NCBI GenBank assembly: GCA_910595825.1
Contig: OU343162.1
Location: 148,179,634 to 148,243,633, forward strand
Length of the DNA stretch: 64,000 bases
Reading direction: 5' to 3'
Source: Philhelius pedissequus
Lineage: Eukaryota; Arthropoda; Insecta; Diptera; Syrphidae
Part shown: piece by piece, positions 23,799-35,957 of the stretch
Layout: each line of letters starts with the position of its first letter
How positions within the stretch are numbered: the stretch's first letter is position 1
Translations under genes and position numbers: made by a program
Notes under the pieces: model-generated
What the model was told of the DNA's origin: nothing
Databases searched by the model: none
The model's input: the letters and a program-made list of their open reading frames with translations, nothing else

Positions 23799-24102
23799 TA
23801 GGGATGGGTCAATATTTCAGTAAGATGTGTTCAGTAAGAGGTAACAGTAGATAAAAAATAACTGTTAGTGAAATAACATTTGAAATTTCTAAATTTGTAT
23901 TTTGATTAAAGCAAACAGCGGAATATAGATAACAAAGTGATGACTAATTCATTTTAAAATGAATGTGGAAAATAGTTTATTAAAATTGTGATTTCACTGA
24001 CAATTTTTGTTCCATAATTATTATTTCAGTAACAGGAATTTATAACTGTTATTTAAAAGTAGTAGTAACAGTAATTGCAACTAGCAGTTTGGCCCATGCC
24101 TA
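23799..24102. mobile_element. Possible hAT-type MITE, copy 1
   Basis: Starts TAGGGATGGGTCAATATTTCAG and ends GTTTGGCCCATGCCTA, giving short imperfect inverted ends (AGGGATGGGTC / AGGCATGGGCC) like hAT ends. The inside is rich in AGTAACAGTA motifs. It shares both ends and layout with 27153-27483. No clear 8-bp target duplication. Confidence 0.5.
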
Positions 24103-24249
24103 AACCTATGCGCATGCCAAATGTGACACGATTGTCTCTGAGTTTTGCCACATGCGAGAACTTGAACGGAAGTGAAAACCGGAATATATTACCTTTATTA
24201 TGTGTACTGTGGCTCATATACAACTAATTTTCCTAAATTGCTTCGTGTT

Positions 24250-24360
24250 ATCGTTTTTGATTGGAATATCGTTAGCGAAGAATAACTGATAGTCAGTGAT
24301 TATAATAAAGAGCAAAGGACTCAAGGCGCTCCCTTGGTGTACACCAAATTTATATAATTC
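24250..24360 (-). pseudogene. Reverse transcriptase fragment (LINE)
   Basis: The minus strand reads FGVHQGSALSPLLFIIITD followed by FFANDI, i.e. RT motifs 4 and a mutated FADD box with the intervening residues deleted. An isolated scrap; no element ends seen. Confidence 0.65.
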
Positions 24361-27152
24361 AATTTGTTAAGACAATCCCCATAACGCGCCTTTATAATGA
24401 TGTTTCTCAAGCAAATAAAAAAGTAAAATTCCCACAGCCGCACTGGTTCATGGTATATGCTATTTTCAAGACAAAATATGTGAGATTGTATGTCAACGAA
24501 AAAAAAAATGTCGCACCCGCAATATGTACCTATACCTACATCCCTACCTACTTAAACGATTATGATAAGAAAAGTCATAGTCCAAATAATGATCACGAGA
24601 TGACTCTTATCGCTATCATGTGCTTCTTCACTCAAGTGAAATGATCAAAACGATGGGCTTGTAAGCTGTCTACACAAACTATATACTTATCTTTCGCCCA
24701 ATGTCTTACAAAGCAATTCATTTTGATAAAAATGTTATGTATTTAATAAGCGTGGAGTATCAATTTATTATACGTATTAAGTTTGAGTGGTAAATTGAGG
24801 ATTCCCTATTTCAAAACAGATATAATGTTTTAGTTAATAATGTCTTATGAAAAACAAATGGGCTACTTTTCATTAAGCAATGTCATAACAGCGCAATCTA
24901 TGGAAAAATAATCTGTCAAATGAAACTCTTTTCAACTCGACTCAGGGATCCATAGGCTCGACACTACTTGTAAAAATCGCGAATCGCATTATGTGCCTTC
25001 GTACAATTACCTCAATCAATCAAACTATTGTAGTTGGCGGTAATTTGTCATGTGATTTTAGGTGTACAATAAAATGCCAGCAGCTAAAACAATATGGCCG
25101 ACCTAAAATGTCAAAATTTTTAAGGGAATCCATTTTAAAAAAATAACTACCACCATTGTTTGTAATGCTGAATTTATTAATGTCAACATTTTTATAACGG
25201 TAAATGAAATATGGGAACTAACAATTGCGCTTGTCTTAATACAAATTCATAAAAACCTACAAACATCATAAAATCATTCATATACTTTCAATGTTAAACA
25301 TATTTTCACAATTCTAAATCTTATTCGTAAATTTGACAATTAACGTTTCTTTTTTGATATATAGCACACCACACGCAAGTCGAGAATTCAGATCACCAAG
25401 GAAGTATAACTTCCGTCACTCACGTTTACTCACTTGCACGCGCCTCCAATTTTTTTTTCTTAATTTCTAAAAAAAAGAAACGAAAAAACTCATTGATGTC
25501 ATTCTATGCGCATTTAAATTTTAGAGTCTGCTCTCCTGACATGTTAAATAAATTAGAATATTAATTTTAAGCATTTCAAACTGTCAGAAAAAAGCAACAA
25601 ATTCTCTATCTCGCAAAAGAAAGCGTAAATCGTAAAACAAAATGATTTACCCACCTAAGCCTTCCTTCAAAAAAAAACATCTGTGTTTAATTTTTTTTTG
25701 TGATTGTTTAAGGTCTTTTTTATTAATCAAATAAAAAAGCTACTACTTTTCGGAAATAGACATATGTATATGTTGTGTGGCTGATGCTGAGTATGATCAT
25801 TAGTCATATCATGATATATCTATAAGTTGTGTTTAGTGTAAATTAATATATAGGACAAATCACTTTTATTGATTGTTTTACATTTATGTATGTGAACAAT
25901 TCTGACGTTTAAAGAGCCAACTGTCAGGTGGATACAGCAAAGAAAATATATAGACAGAGGTGTCACAGGTTTTTATTACTTTGTATTCTGAGCTTTAGTA
26001 TTCAATTCATAGAGTGTTGGAAAAACACATGAACAAATTTCATCTGGCATTTGTTTGTTTGTGAATGTTTGTTCCTAAATATTGACACAAGTTTCTCAAA
26101 ACTTAGTTCTCAAAGGTTAAAATGATTCTGAATGAGATATGGGTGATTTTGAGCAATATAGTTTGCAATATTTAAAATACAAAATAATATTGTTTTGTTT
26201 GAAAAAGGTGTGAAAATCTTTCCAGTCAAAAATTAGTCCAAATGGATTTAATTTGAGTTAAGAAACACTTCAAATATGGTTCCATCTAAGGGCTATTCAC
26301 AGTGTCAGCGGCCAACAAATTATTGAATAAAATTCATCCATTTTGACATTTCGCTTACGTACACGACTTTTCTTATTATTTATCCCGAATGGCATTTTAT
26401 ACTTGGTAATCTATGATTTTAGGATTATTGGAACGATATGATATGTGGAACGGGATGTGAACTAAATATCAAAATAGGCTATAATATTCATTAGTCGTTG
26501 GTCGCTTTCATGTAAGTTGTTATTTATACTTCCGCGACAATGACAGTTATTTTCTCACCATTTTTTTAGTTTTTGTCGACTTGCTGTGCGTTAATAACTA
26601 CACTAATTTAGAGGGAGTTGTTTGTTTATTATGTCAGTATCGCAGATTTGTATACCTGTACTACCTATACCCAAATTCGCATGAAAAACAACTACGCCCT
26701 GTCGCCATTTTGTAGTAGTCAAGAAGTAAATAACTTACCATTCAGTTGGGAGTGTGGAGAGTTCTGTAAAGCTTATTTAATTTTTTCTTTATTTTAATTT
26801 TTCTAAGCAAATTTTCTAGCTTATTAATCAGTTTTTTTTTTCAGCTGGGGCAAATTTCTCGTTATGTAAATAAAATAAAAAAGTGTATATATTGTAATAC
26901 AAAGTAACATAGATGGGGCGGATGATTTTTTGTCTTAAGCCTAGTAGTACGCTACGAAATGAAATAAATAATCCCATGCAAAAATGACGCCACTAAATTA
27001 TAAACGAAAAACTTCGTTCGTATCTTCATTTTCCAGTACGTTATTTTATTGGATAGTTGTAATAGATTTCTTAGTACAATTCTCCACTCTTTTCGTTCTC
27101 AATTTAATTGCCCGGCACATTAATAGCTTGTGAAATTTTGACATTTGGAAAC
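24361..27152. other. Gene-free AT-rich region
   Basis: No supported gene, RNA or element. Composed of T-rich runs and scattered short repeats. Confidence 0.5.
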
Positions 27153-27483
27153 TAGGGATGGGTATATATTTCAATAGCAGGTATTAGCAGATAGCAATAA
27201 TAACTTGTTATAATTGAAGATCGAAATGTACCTATTAATAAAATTTAAAATTTTAATTTTGAATTTAAAATTTAAAATTTTAATTTTGAATTTTATTTGT
27301 GATATTCTTTTCACATTAACAAAGAGTTATTTAATAATTAGTTGAAAATGGTGATCTGTTGTTTTGATTTAATAAATAAATGATTAAATAAAATAAAAAA
27401 GTTATTATTATCATTACTGATTTTACTTAACTGTGACTCTAATTAACAATAAAAACTAGTAGGTATAGTTCGGCCCATGTCTA
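27153..27483. mobile_element. Possible hAT-type MITE, copy 2
   Basis: Starts TAGGGATGGGTATATATTTCA and ends GTTCGGCCCATGTCTA, as in 23799-24102. Contains a tandem duplication of TTTAAAATTTTAATTTTGAA (about 27246-27293). Confidence 0.5.
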
Positions 27484-27519
27484 GTTACAACTTGTCAATT
27501 GTTTTGACAGCTGGCAGGA

Positions 27520-27880
27520 ATAAGGGGCGGATCCAGGATTTCAGTTTGGGGGGGGGGGCGTCAAGTTGATCGAAAACTTGGCTATATAGCCGAAACGCTT
27601 CAATAAAATAAATAAATAAAAAAGACTATAAGGTGGTTTATTGGCCTTATCAATTTAATTTAAGTCTTTTATACTTTTGACTGAACTTCTTTTAAACAAT
27701 ACATTATTACGTCTAGTCTTCTTTTTTTTCAGCAAATCTTATTACAGTTTCATCAAGATCGATTGCGATATCGCGATGAACATTCATTAATGTAACACCG
27801 GTAAGGCGATCTTGTCTCATATATGCCCGCAACCAAATTTTAACGCGCCTAAGCACGGAGAACTGTGTGATATAAATGTG
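27520..27880 (-). pseudogene. hAT-superfamily (TTF/ZMYM-type) transposase C-terminal fragment
   Basis: Ending at a stop at 27713-27715, the minus strand encodes ITQFSVLRRVKIWLRAYMRQ, DRLTGVTLMNVHRDIAID and ETVIRFAEKKED, the pattern of the dimerisation end of TTF-type/ZMYM1-like hAT transposases (normally SKLKLIK..LRSTMSQERLNGL..LSIHRDI). Only about 55 codons are open. To the left lies GGGGCGGATCCAGGATTT plus a poly-G run (27527-27559), which resembles an element terminus. Further upstream coding (to about 28080) is decayed. Confidence 0.6.
27562..27625 (+). ncRNA. Degenerate hammerhead-like tail motif
   Basis: TTGATCGAAAACTTGGCTATATAGCCGAAACGC is followed by an (AATA)n tail. The GGCUAU/AUAGCC stem and the GAAACGC half of the core are present, but the CUGANGA half is not intact. 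Probably a relic of a retroelement hammerhead. Confidence 0.3.
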
Positions 27881-28081
27881 TTAACAAGCATCTAACATTT
27901 CTGATGGTAGGGCCTCTGGTACACTTCGTCTTTCTTCAATTTTCTTTTCCAATTTTTGTATCCATACCTGAATTTTTTGGATAACCAAAGAAACAGGCTG
28001 ATTATTTAAAAGATGGCTGTCAAGTCAGCTTCTGTGCATGTTTTTTTGGCAAAAATGCTCCTAGCTGAAATATTGCTAGTA

Positions 28082-28762
28082 CAGGGTGGCCCACGAATCG
28101 TGCTACAACAAGAAATTTAAATAGCTTTTATTTTAATCGATGTATTTCATTAATTTTTTTTATTGGATTAAAAATTAAATTTTATTTTAAATAACTAATG
28201 GTTTTTAAAGGTGATAGACCGCAAATGACATCCACGCTCATCAACGCATATGCGGCACCTGATCAGAAAATTATTCATTGCGGCATGAAGGGTTGCAATT
28301 GGGATCGCCTCAATTATTGTCTTAATGGACTGCTTGAATTCAGTCAAATTCCTGGGTTTCGTTTTGTAAACTTCCTGCTTGACATAACCCCATAAAAAAA
28401 GTCAGGTGCAGTTAAGGCAGGTGACCTTGGGGGTCAGCGGAAAGTGCAGTTTCTGGATATCAATTTGTTTGGGAATTTTCGTTGGAGCTCCGCCATAACT
28501 TGTGTAGCTATGTGTGCACTTGCTTCATCTTGTTGAAACCAAATCCTGCTGAAAGGGATACGTCTTCGGCAAAGTTCTGGGTAAAAAAACTCCTTCAACA
28601 TCTTTAAATAACGGTCCCCATTGACAGTTTGTGTTTAACCATTTTCTTCAAAGAAGTATGGCCTGACAATAGCCTATAAAATAAAAAAAAAATAAGCCGA
28701 TTACTCACACTGAAAAAAAGTTATTACGTTTTATTTTGTAGCACGATTCGTGTGCCACCCTG
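28082..28762 (-). mobile_element. Internally deleted mariner-family element (DD41D-type)
   Basis: 27-bp inverted repeats (CAGGGTGGCCCACGAATC... at 28082; mirror ending 28762, one mismatch) are flanked by TA (28080-28081, 28763-28764). The minus strand keeps the C-terminal half of a transposase: IWFQQDEASAHIATQ, then ISRN, PPRSPALTAPDFFLWGY and VKQEVYKTKP. The second and third catalytic positions again lie 41 residues apart, with a stop at the usual Trp and Asp replaced by Ala in the SPDL motif. The first catalytic Asp and N-terminus are deleted. Length 681 bp; non-autonomous. Confidence 0.88.
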
Positions 28763-28764
28763 TA

Positions 28765-29456
28765 TGACAACAAATCATACAACAATTCTGTGAAACAGAA
28801 ATCATACAGCAGAATTTTGAAAACATACACTGTATGTGTTGTATGATCTGTGAAACAGGTCCCTGGACTATAAATACTATTAAATTAACCGAATTTAAAT
28901 AAATCATGTACATGTATTACATATATCACAAAAAATCGATGTATTTTCGGTAATATACGAGTACAAGAATATTATGATTAAAAATTTTAAGTCTTAAGAA
29001 CACATTTTTTAAAAAGCAAACAAAAAGGAACAATTCAATAATAAAACTAAAGTAAGAAAACAAATAAACAAAATCATAGTTTTTGATCTGGAGTTCAGAC
29101 CTTATCGGTTGAGGCACATAAGTCCTTTGCAAGCAAAATTGCTTCAACAGTTTCTAATTGAAATCTATTAAACTTTTTTTGTTTTGATTAGCTGAGATCT
29201 GAAAATTTTCCTTTCTGCGGTAGCAGAACTTTGAGTAAACGTCATCAATTTCGTAATAAAGTTAGAAATGTGCTTTAAACTATAAATTGACTCTAGCCAA
29301 TCTAAAAAAATTAGTCCATTTTGACTCAAATGAGTCCCAGTGGTAACAGTGGTGATATTGTCAAAAAAAAGTAGCAATCTAGTAAAAAAAACAACAGTTT
29401 TAACTTAAAACCAAATTAATTCCACCACGCATTCAAATTTACAAATCCAATATTAT
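28765..29456. other. AT-rich spacer
   Basis: Nothing supported. Confidence 0.5.
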
Positions 29457-32160
29457 TTATTTAGCATCCCACATTCGTGTAGTACGTCTAAAGAAGGAAT
29501 CTCTATACTTGACAGTGCGTCCGAAGTTGGGCTCAAGGGTAAACTGATGAGCATTCCTGGAGGCGCGAGTGTTACGGTTGAATTGTTTAAGGAGAGGAAT
29601 GCAACTGGCTATTTCACTAGAACACTGTCTATAAAAATACCGATAGAATAATGAAATGCATGAAACATTCCGACGGTGTTCGAGAGGTGCAATTGTTTCC
29701 GTTATTGTTTCATCACCTATCATTTTTAAAGCTCTTTTTTGGATTCTGTCCAGAAGACTTAAGTGAATTATGGGAGCACCTGCCCAGATGTGATAGTTGT
29801 ATTCAAGCTTTGGACGAATATAGGCTTTATAGATATATAGCCAGATCAGAAGTGGAGAAATATTTCTTGCATCGTCTCAGAAAAACCAAACACATTGCAG
29901 CGTTTTTGGCGACGAAGAATATGTGGTCATTCCATAAAAGGTGAACGGTCATCCACATACCGAGAACTGAAAGATGTTCGGTTTCCTCGATACAAGCGCC
30001 GCTCATGGACAGCGGCATTTGGGGAGGGTCCCGCTTTAACGACAGAAGACAGCATTGGGTTTTTGAAGCATTTAATTCTACGCGGTTTTTTAGTCCCCAT
30101 CGGACAATGCTGTCTAGATCAGAATTTAATAAGCTTATCATACGCTGCCGTTTAAGTTCAACATCCGAAGGACATGGGCGTGAATCTAAAAACGAATATG
30201 AAAAGCTAAGGATGTTGTCTTCAGCAAAACAGTATAATGGATTAGAAGTTTCAGACAAAAGATCATTAATGAAAATGAGAAAGAGAGTCGGAGACAGAAC
30301 GGAGACAGAAAGGAGCCCTGGGCCACACCAGCATTTATTTTATGAATATCAGACTTGAAATCGTCCGATACGACTTGTATTGAGCGGTCCGAAAGGTAAC
30401 TACTAATCCAACGAAGAAGAGATTCATCGATACCAAATGCACGCATTTTCGATAAGAGAGCTTGGTGCCAAACTTTATCTAATGCTTTTGAAATATCAAG
30501 TGCAATAATCTTACTTTCTCCAAAACGATGTAAAGATTTGTGCAACTGTTCGGTGATATATACCATCAGATCACCAGTGGACCTATTGCTACGAAAGTCA
30601 TACTGCCGGTTATTAAGGAGCTTTCGTTCTACAAGATATTTCTTTAGCTGATAATTAATCAACGTTTCCATGACCTTGGAAAGAAGCGATGTAAGTGCAA
30701 TTGGACGGTAGTTAGAGGCTGAAGAAGATTCGCCTTTTTTAGGGACAGGCTGTGGACAAAGGCTGTTTTCCATCCACTCGGAAAGAGATCAGTAGAATAG
30801 GACAGATGGAAAAGCTTACGCAGTGGTTTTGCTAGCGTAGAAGAACACCTCTTCAGAACAATAGGGGAGATACTATCTGGACCAGGGGATTTGTGCATTT
30901 CAAGATCTTTAAGTACTCTAGCAACTATACGAGTACGAAAGAAGATACGTCCCATGAAACTGTTAATTGTCTCAAATACAGGATGAGTCATGACACTTTG
31001 TGGAAGCGTAGGAGTTAGCAGCAAACTGCGCTGCTAGCAAATTTTCTTTTTCTTGTGCGCTTACCACAGGAGTGTTATTGGAAACGAGCGTTGGAACCGA
31101 CGAGGAGGAATTTCATACATTTTGTTACAAATTACCAACAATTTTTACTACCTTTGGGACATTGTAGTATTTGTTGCCTTAATTTTTGCTCATGTAGAAA
31201 TTTGGTTCTTTGAATATGATTATTACAGGTCTTTCTAACTTGTTTGAACTTATTCCGGTTTTCCTCAGTTGGGTTGGCTTTATAATATCGGAAACTTAAC
31301 TCTCTCAACCTGATAACCTCCTTACAGCTTCAAATCAAACCACGAGTTTTCTTTTGGTTTGATGCTTTTGGTTTTGTTCGGTATAAAAGCTTTCATCCCC
31401 TTAAGAATTATATTTGTAATCATATTAGTGCTGGAGTCAACATCACTATCGAGGAAGCATAGTGAGCAGTTAAAGATCCTGAAGAAATTATTTATACCGT
31501 CCCAGTTGGCTTTCTCGTATTGCCATACGGTCCTCTTAGGAATGTTTCCTTTAACTGAAAAGTTTGAGCACGAGAAATTGGCTGATATGACACAATGGTC
31601 CGATGTGCCTAGAGGCGTTAACACACTAAAAGTGTATTTAACAGGTTGAGAGGTAAGAAACAAATCTATGGTGTTGGCGGAGTGACTTGCAACGTAACCA
31701 GCTGAGTCAGATTGTTTACTTCAGCAAAGAGCTCCACATACCTTCCTTCGGGTGTTGTCTGATCAGAATAGCGTAGCCCCTTGGAATTGTGTACATTGAA
31801 ATCGCCCGTAACAACAGTTTCACTGTGCGGCTATTGGGGAAAAAATCTTTGGATAGAGTCGGACAACGCATCGAATTCGTCAAAAGTCGAATTACTGTCC
31901 AAACTAGGGCTACGATAAATAAAGCATGTGTGAATGATGTGCTTATTGACGGTGAATTTAAACCTGATGAAGTTAAAGCTTGTATTTAAACAAGACCCAT
32001 ATTGCGGTTGAAGTTGATAAGCAACATCTTTTCGCATATATACGGCGATACCATGATTTGAGGAAAATAATGGCACTAAGCTATAGCCATGTAAAGCAAA
32101 TATGTATAACCTTCGTTATCCTGCAGAAAAAGAGGGAGTTTTATAAAGGACTAACACGTT
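29457..32160 (-). mobile_element. Jockey/I-group LINE relic, endonuclease to reverse transcriptase
   Basis: Minus strand, from high to low coordinates: endonuclease pieces (NHGIAVYMRKDVAYQL near 32040; LGTSDHCVIS near 31600), then MHKSPGPDSISPIVLK (near 30890), SNYRPIALTSLLSKVMETL (30715), KIIALDISKALDKVWHQAL, GVAQGSFLSP (about 30310), a mutated FADD box (FAEDN), NRVELNASKTQCCLLSLKR, LRRCKKYFSTSDL, and the C-terminal LEHRRNVSCISLFYRYF and RTTRMWDAK. Frames change several times, so it is dead. It belongs to a widespread arthropod LINE group annotated as jockey-like. The same family recurs at 40025-40335. Ends are not exact. Confidence 0.85.
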
Positions 32161-32268
32161 TCTTTATTGTCGACATTATGTAAACTTATGTAACACTCTC
32201 ATGACCTCTCTATTTAAGGGATTTCTTTTAACTTCGGGTCAAATCCTTGATGTACCTATAAATATTCA

Positions 32269-32852
32269 GCCCTATCACAAATTCCATCGTAATCGAAAAT
32301 ATGCTACGTTTACCCATAAATCTATCACAAATTCCCTCGTAGTGGATTCGGAGTGAAAAATTCGCTTACGATTTTCGAAGTTCGTAGAAATTGGTATCAC
32401 TGAATTCGAATGGAATGAAATGAAACAGATTTTTTCTACGACTAACTATTTGTGTCGGACACTGAGAGTAATGCGTCGTTAACAGTTATTTTAAAGAAAA
32501 ATGTAAGTATTTCTACAAATTCTATGGTTTTATGAATAATATTTGATTTTAAATTTCAATATTAAAGTCTCTAATGACCTGTCCTCCCAAGGCTGTAAAA
32601 AACTGGCAAAAGAAGAAATTGAAAATTTCTGGGAAATTGTAAAAGGCAACCTTGGACTACAAGATTGTTTTAAATGTTCACATAATCATGTGTGTAAGCT
32701 TAATTAAAATTGCCATTTATCCTTTGATTTGGCATACACCGCTGATTTCGAAAATAAGAATATTCCACTCGGATTTTGTGAAAGCTGTTTGTCGTAGATC
32801 GTGGCGTAACTGTCCGTGCGGGGAATTATTACGATGGAATTTGTGATAGGGC
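32269..32852. mobile_element. Non-autonomous DNA element with perfect 25-bp TIRs
   Basis: Identical inverted ends at 32269-32293 and 32828-32852 (start GCCCTATCACAAATTCC, continuing ATCGTAAT). The first 17 bases recur in part inside the left end (ATCTATCACAAATTCCCTCGTA, about 32322). The interior (584 bp in total) has no transposase. No convincing target duplication, so the superfamily is unknown. Confidence 0.75.
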
Positions 32853-33964
32853 GGATTATCTGAAAGTCGAATGTTTTGCCGTCCTTGAATAAATGCACAA
32901 GTCTCATTGATTTGAAACTAAACGGTCCATGGCCATAGTATTTTCAGGAGTCAATTGAGTTTGTTAAGGGAAAGCGAAGTACTACCAGTACAAACAAGTC
33001 GAAATGCAGTGATGTAAATACCTTGTATGGGAATGGCCTCATTCAGATGTCGGTACGATAGCCTATCTAAAATATGTTAGTATCCACTGAAGTTCCTGAA
33101 CAACCAACATCGAATAGGTTGAATTTGTATGGGTTTGTGCATATGTTTTTGACATTTCTCATGGGATACAAAAGTATACCAAAGTTTTTCGGATAGCTTA
33201 AGATTTTTTTTTTCGGCAGCAGTTCTTTTGTCATCAGCTGTATTCTTACATGGGAATACAACAACACCAACATATCCGGATAGCTATAGTTTGGTTATTA
33301 AATGAGGCCATTTTAAGGCCGAAATTAATCGTGAATTTTTAAATTCTATATTTTCTACTTTCTAATTGATCTAATTTTTGGATTTTGGCCAAATGAATAT
33401 TTTTTTTTTTTTGGAAATTCATTATCCTTGACATTGCCCATATTTTTAACAATGACTTGCTCCACAAGTTTAATTATAACAAAACAATAATTTATAAAAT
33501 AAAATGCTCAACATTTTGCTATAATTTTCATTTTTTAAATTAATTTATTATCTCTATCAATGAATTTATTTAACACATTTTTTTTTTGTTCTTAAATTCA
33601 GCCCACGCTTTTTTGTTTTGATTTATAGACCCGTTGCGACTTGCGAGCCAGCACACCTGTATCTACAAAACTTGGTGAATAATTCAATTTCACAAGCAAA
33701 GTTAGAAAAAAATTTAAAAAAAAACTGATAAAAATTAAAGATTTTTGCTTCCAGTTTTTGGTGGCTTCCGACTTGTTTAATCGTGTTTCTGCCAAATATA
33801 TGGCCAAGAACTAAAAGTGCGTCACTATAATCGGTATACACATATGAACATTCATACATGTTATATATTGTAGGCATTTGAATAAGCTTAGTTAGTTTGT
33901 TTGAAATAATAAAAATCATGATACATAGGTCGCACAAAGTTACTTTTGTACCGCAACGTTATAT
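32853..33964. other. AT-rich spacer
   Basis: No gene recognised; ORFs on the minus strand (33598-33937) overlap in two frames and carry no domain. Confidence 0.45.
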
Positions 33965-34625
33965 TAGGTCTGATCCAGACTTTTTTTGGGCAGAAATTGG
34001 TATATTGTCAAAACTTGAAGTGTGGGGATAAAATTCTCTCATTGAGAAATAAAGTCCTAAAAAGTCTGGAACAGCTTGTGCACAATTTTCTGCCAATTTT
34101 TAAACGTCAACACCACAAATAAGCCATAATAAAGATTGGAAACCTTCGTACGTTTCACCCCACAAAACCCATTTGTTTACATTGTTGTATTTGTAGCTTT
34201 GAAACTCTATCCATGAATAGATGGGAAATCGAAAAATAAAACAAAAACAAATTATTAGGGCTGTGTTGTCTATGTGTTTATAGGAAGAGGAACAGAAAAG
34301 ATTCTTGTGTGCGTTTTTATCAATGTATCTATTGGAAGAGGAACAGAAATGTTACTTGTGTGCGTGTTTCAGCTTGTAGGCAAATGTCAAATGAAAGCAG
34401 AGGTTTCTGGTCTTTAAGTTATTAGTTTATGGTCAACACATTTGTTTTTTTTATTTCAAACTAATTATTTTGTATTTTAGTGTTTCTAAATTAATTTATT
34501 TGTTCAACAAATATTTTTCCACACCAACTACGAACCGTTTTTTTTTTTCTCTCTCTTCTGCCAAACAGGTTTTTGCAGAAATTGGTGCCAATTTGTGCCA
34601 ATTGGCAGAGTGTGAATCAGACCTA
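33965..34625. mobile_element. Non-autonomous TIR element of a local repeat family
   Basis: Ends TAGGTCTGATCCAGAC (33965-33980) and its near-mirror GTGTGAATCAGACCTA (34610-34625; two mismatches). Subterminal GCAGAAATTGGT occurs near both ends. An inner segment of about 325 bp (34110-34435), marked by AGGAAGAGGAACAGAAA twice, recurs inverted at 41432-41760 and in part at 36640-36790. No ORF of note. Confidence 0.65.
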
Positions 34626-35880
34626 TTGTTACAATTTTATTTCCCGATACTAAATTATTATTTATGTTGGACGATTATTATAAATCGAGACTTTGGATTT
34701 TTGTATCCACAAAGCAAATAACAAACAAAATAATAGAATCGAATTTATATATAAAATGCACAACCGATGTGCTCGCGATAGGAAAATTTCTATAAATGAA
34801 ATATTTGAGACGGTGATCTGTCAGATCGGTGGGTTGCATTCAGCATATAAAATTGTAACTGAGTAGCAATTAAAGAGTTACCTCCGGTTTCGCTCAGCGA
34901 TGGGTGGGTTCGATTTTTGTATGAATATTATTAATCGTGCGCCTATCTTCGTTCGATTAATAAACTATTTAAAAAAAACGGTATTAATAAAAAGGAATTA
35001 ATTGACCAACGATGGAAACACAGGGAGGTACTCCGAATTACTCTGGGCGCCAGGAAGTTTTTTTTATACGTGGTGAAAACTTACCAAAATCTTAGTAAAC
35101 CAAAAGATAACTCCCAAACAGAATTAAGAACACAAAAATTTAATTCCAAAAGGAAGTTAATAATTTTATTAGGGAAACCTTTACGAGTATAGGTGAAAAA
35201 CCCTAAATTTTTTCAAGTATAAAAATGTGACAATTTGTTAATTTGGCAAAAGACCAAAGTTTGAAATATCAAAAGCAAACAATTTATATAGAGTTAAAAT
35301 TAATTTAGCAATTTTTGATGTGTCACAAAGGAAACGAAATGAAGGTGATCTTGGGAAAGATTCCCGAAAGAACAACGGAACTAAAATGGGGTTATGGAAG
35401 TCAGTTATGGAAACTGTTTTCTACAACAAAGAAAATCAAACAAAGGAAACAAAGGTCTAGAGATACCCAATTTTTGCCCAAACTGGCGAAAAGAATAAAA
35501 CAGTGCCCACAAAAAAAAAATTACGACAGAATACTCATCTTTTCTCAACGTAATTGAATAAATCCTTTTTAAATTTTTCAGGCCCAGCTGGCCCTAACTC
35601 TTTGAAGTTGCTTCTTCCTCGAATTTTTCTCCTCGCTAAATTATTAACCTGAGTTTCCCTCGCCTGGAAACTCCCGCAAAATAATTTTTTTTTTTGGAGA
35701 AAAATGGTGAAAACATTGGGTGTAGTACATTAAAAAAATGTTATAAATTTTTTGAGTGCGGATTTTTTTTTTTTTGTTTTTAGTTGTCTGGAAAAACATG
35801 TTCTATTAAAAAAGCCAAGTTTTAAGTGTGGAACCGGAAGGGGGTAGCATTTCACTTAAAAACAATAATTTATTATTAGT
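34626..35880. other. Spacer with a possible old LTR scrap
   Basis: No gene. 34845-35060 looks LTR-like but is not called (see rejected items). Confidence 0.4.
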
Positions 35881-35881
35881 A

Positions 35882-35957
35882 GGCGCTCACTAGCCAACTG
35901 ATGAGTCCAAGTGAGATCGCCGGGATGAAACGGAAATTTTGTGGACTAAAGGCCGTT
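35882..35957 (+). ncRNA. Hammerhead-ribozyme-like motif or competing hairpin
   Basis: CUGAUGA (35898-35904), GUCC (35905-35908), GGAU (35923-35926), GAA (35927-35929), ACGG (35930-35933) and CCGU (35953-35956) can form the hammerhead core with stem II (one G-U pair) and stem III, followed by U at the cleavage position. Stem I is poor: only UAGC/GCUA beyond an internal loop. A competing fold is stronger: GGCGCTCACT (35882-35891) pairs with AGTGAG-CGCC (35910-35921). Confidence 0.35.

Noticed and set aside
34845..35060. Possible gypsy-type LTR end with TATAAAA, AATTACT and a GGCGCC-containing site
   Set aside because: No second LTR, no internal coding sequence, and the primer-site-like TGGGCGCCAGG does not clearly match a tRNA end.
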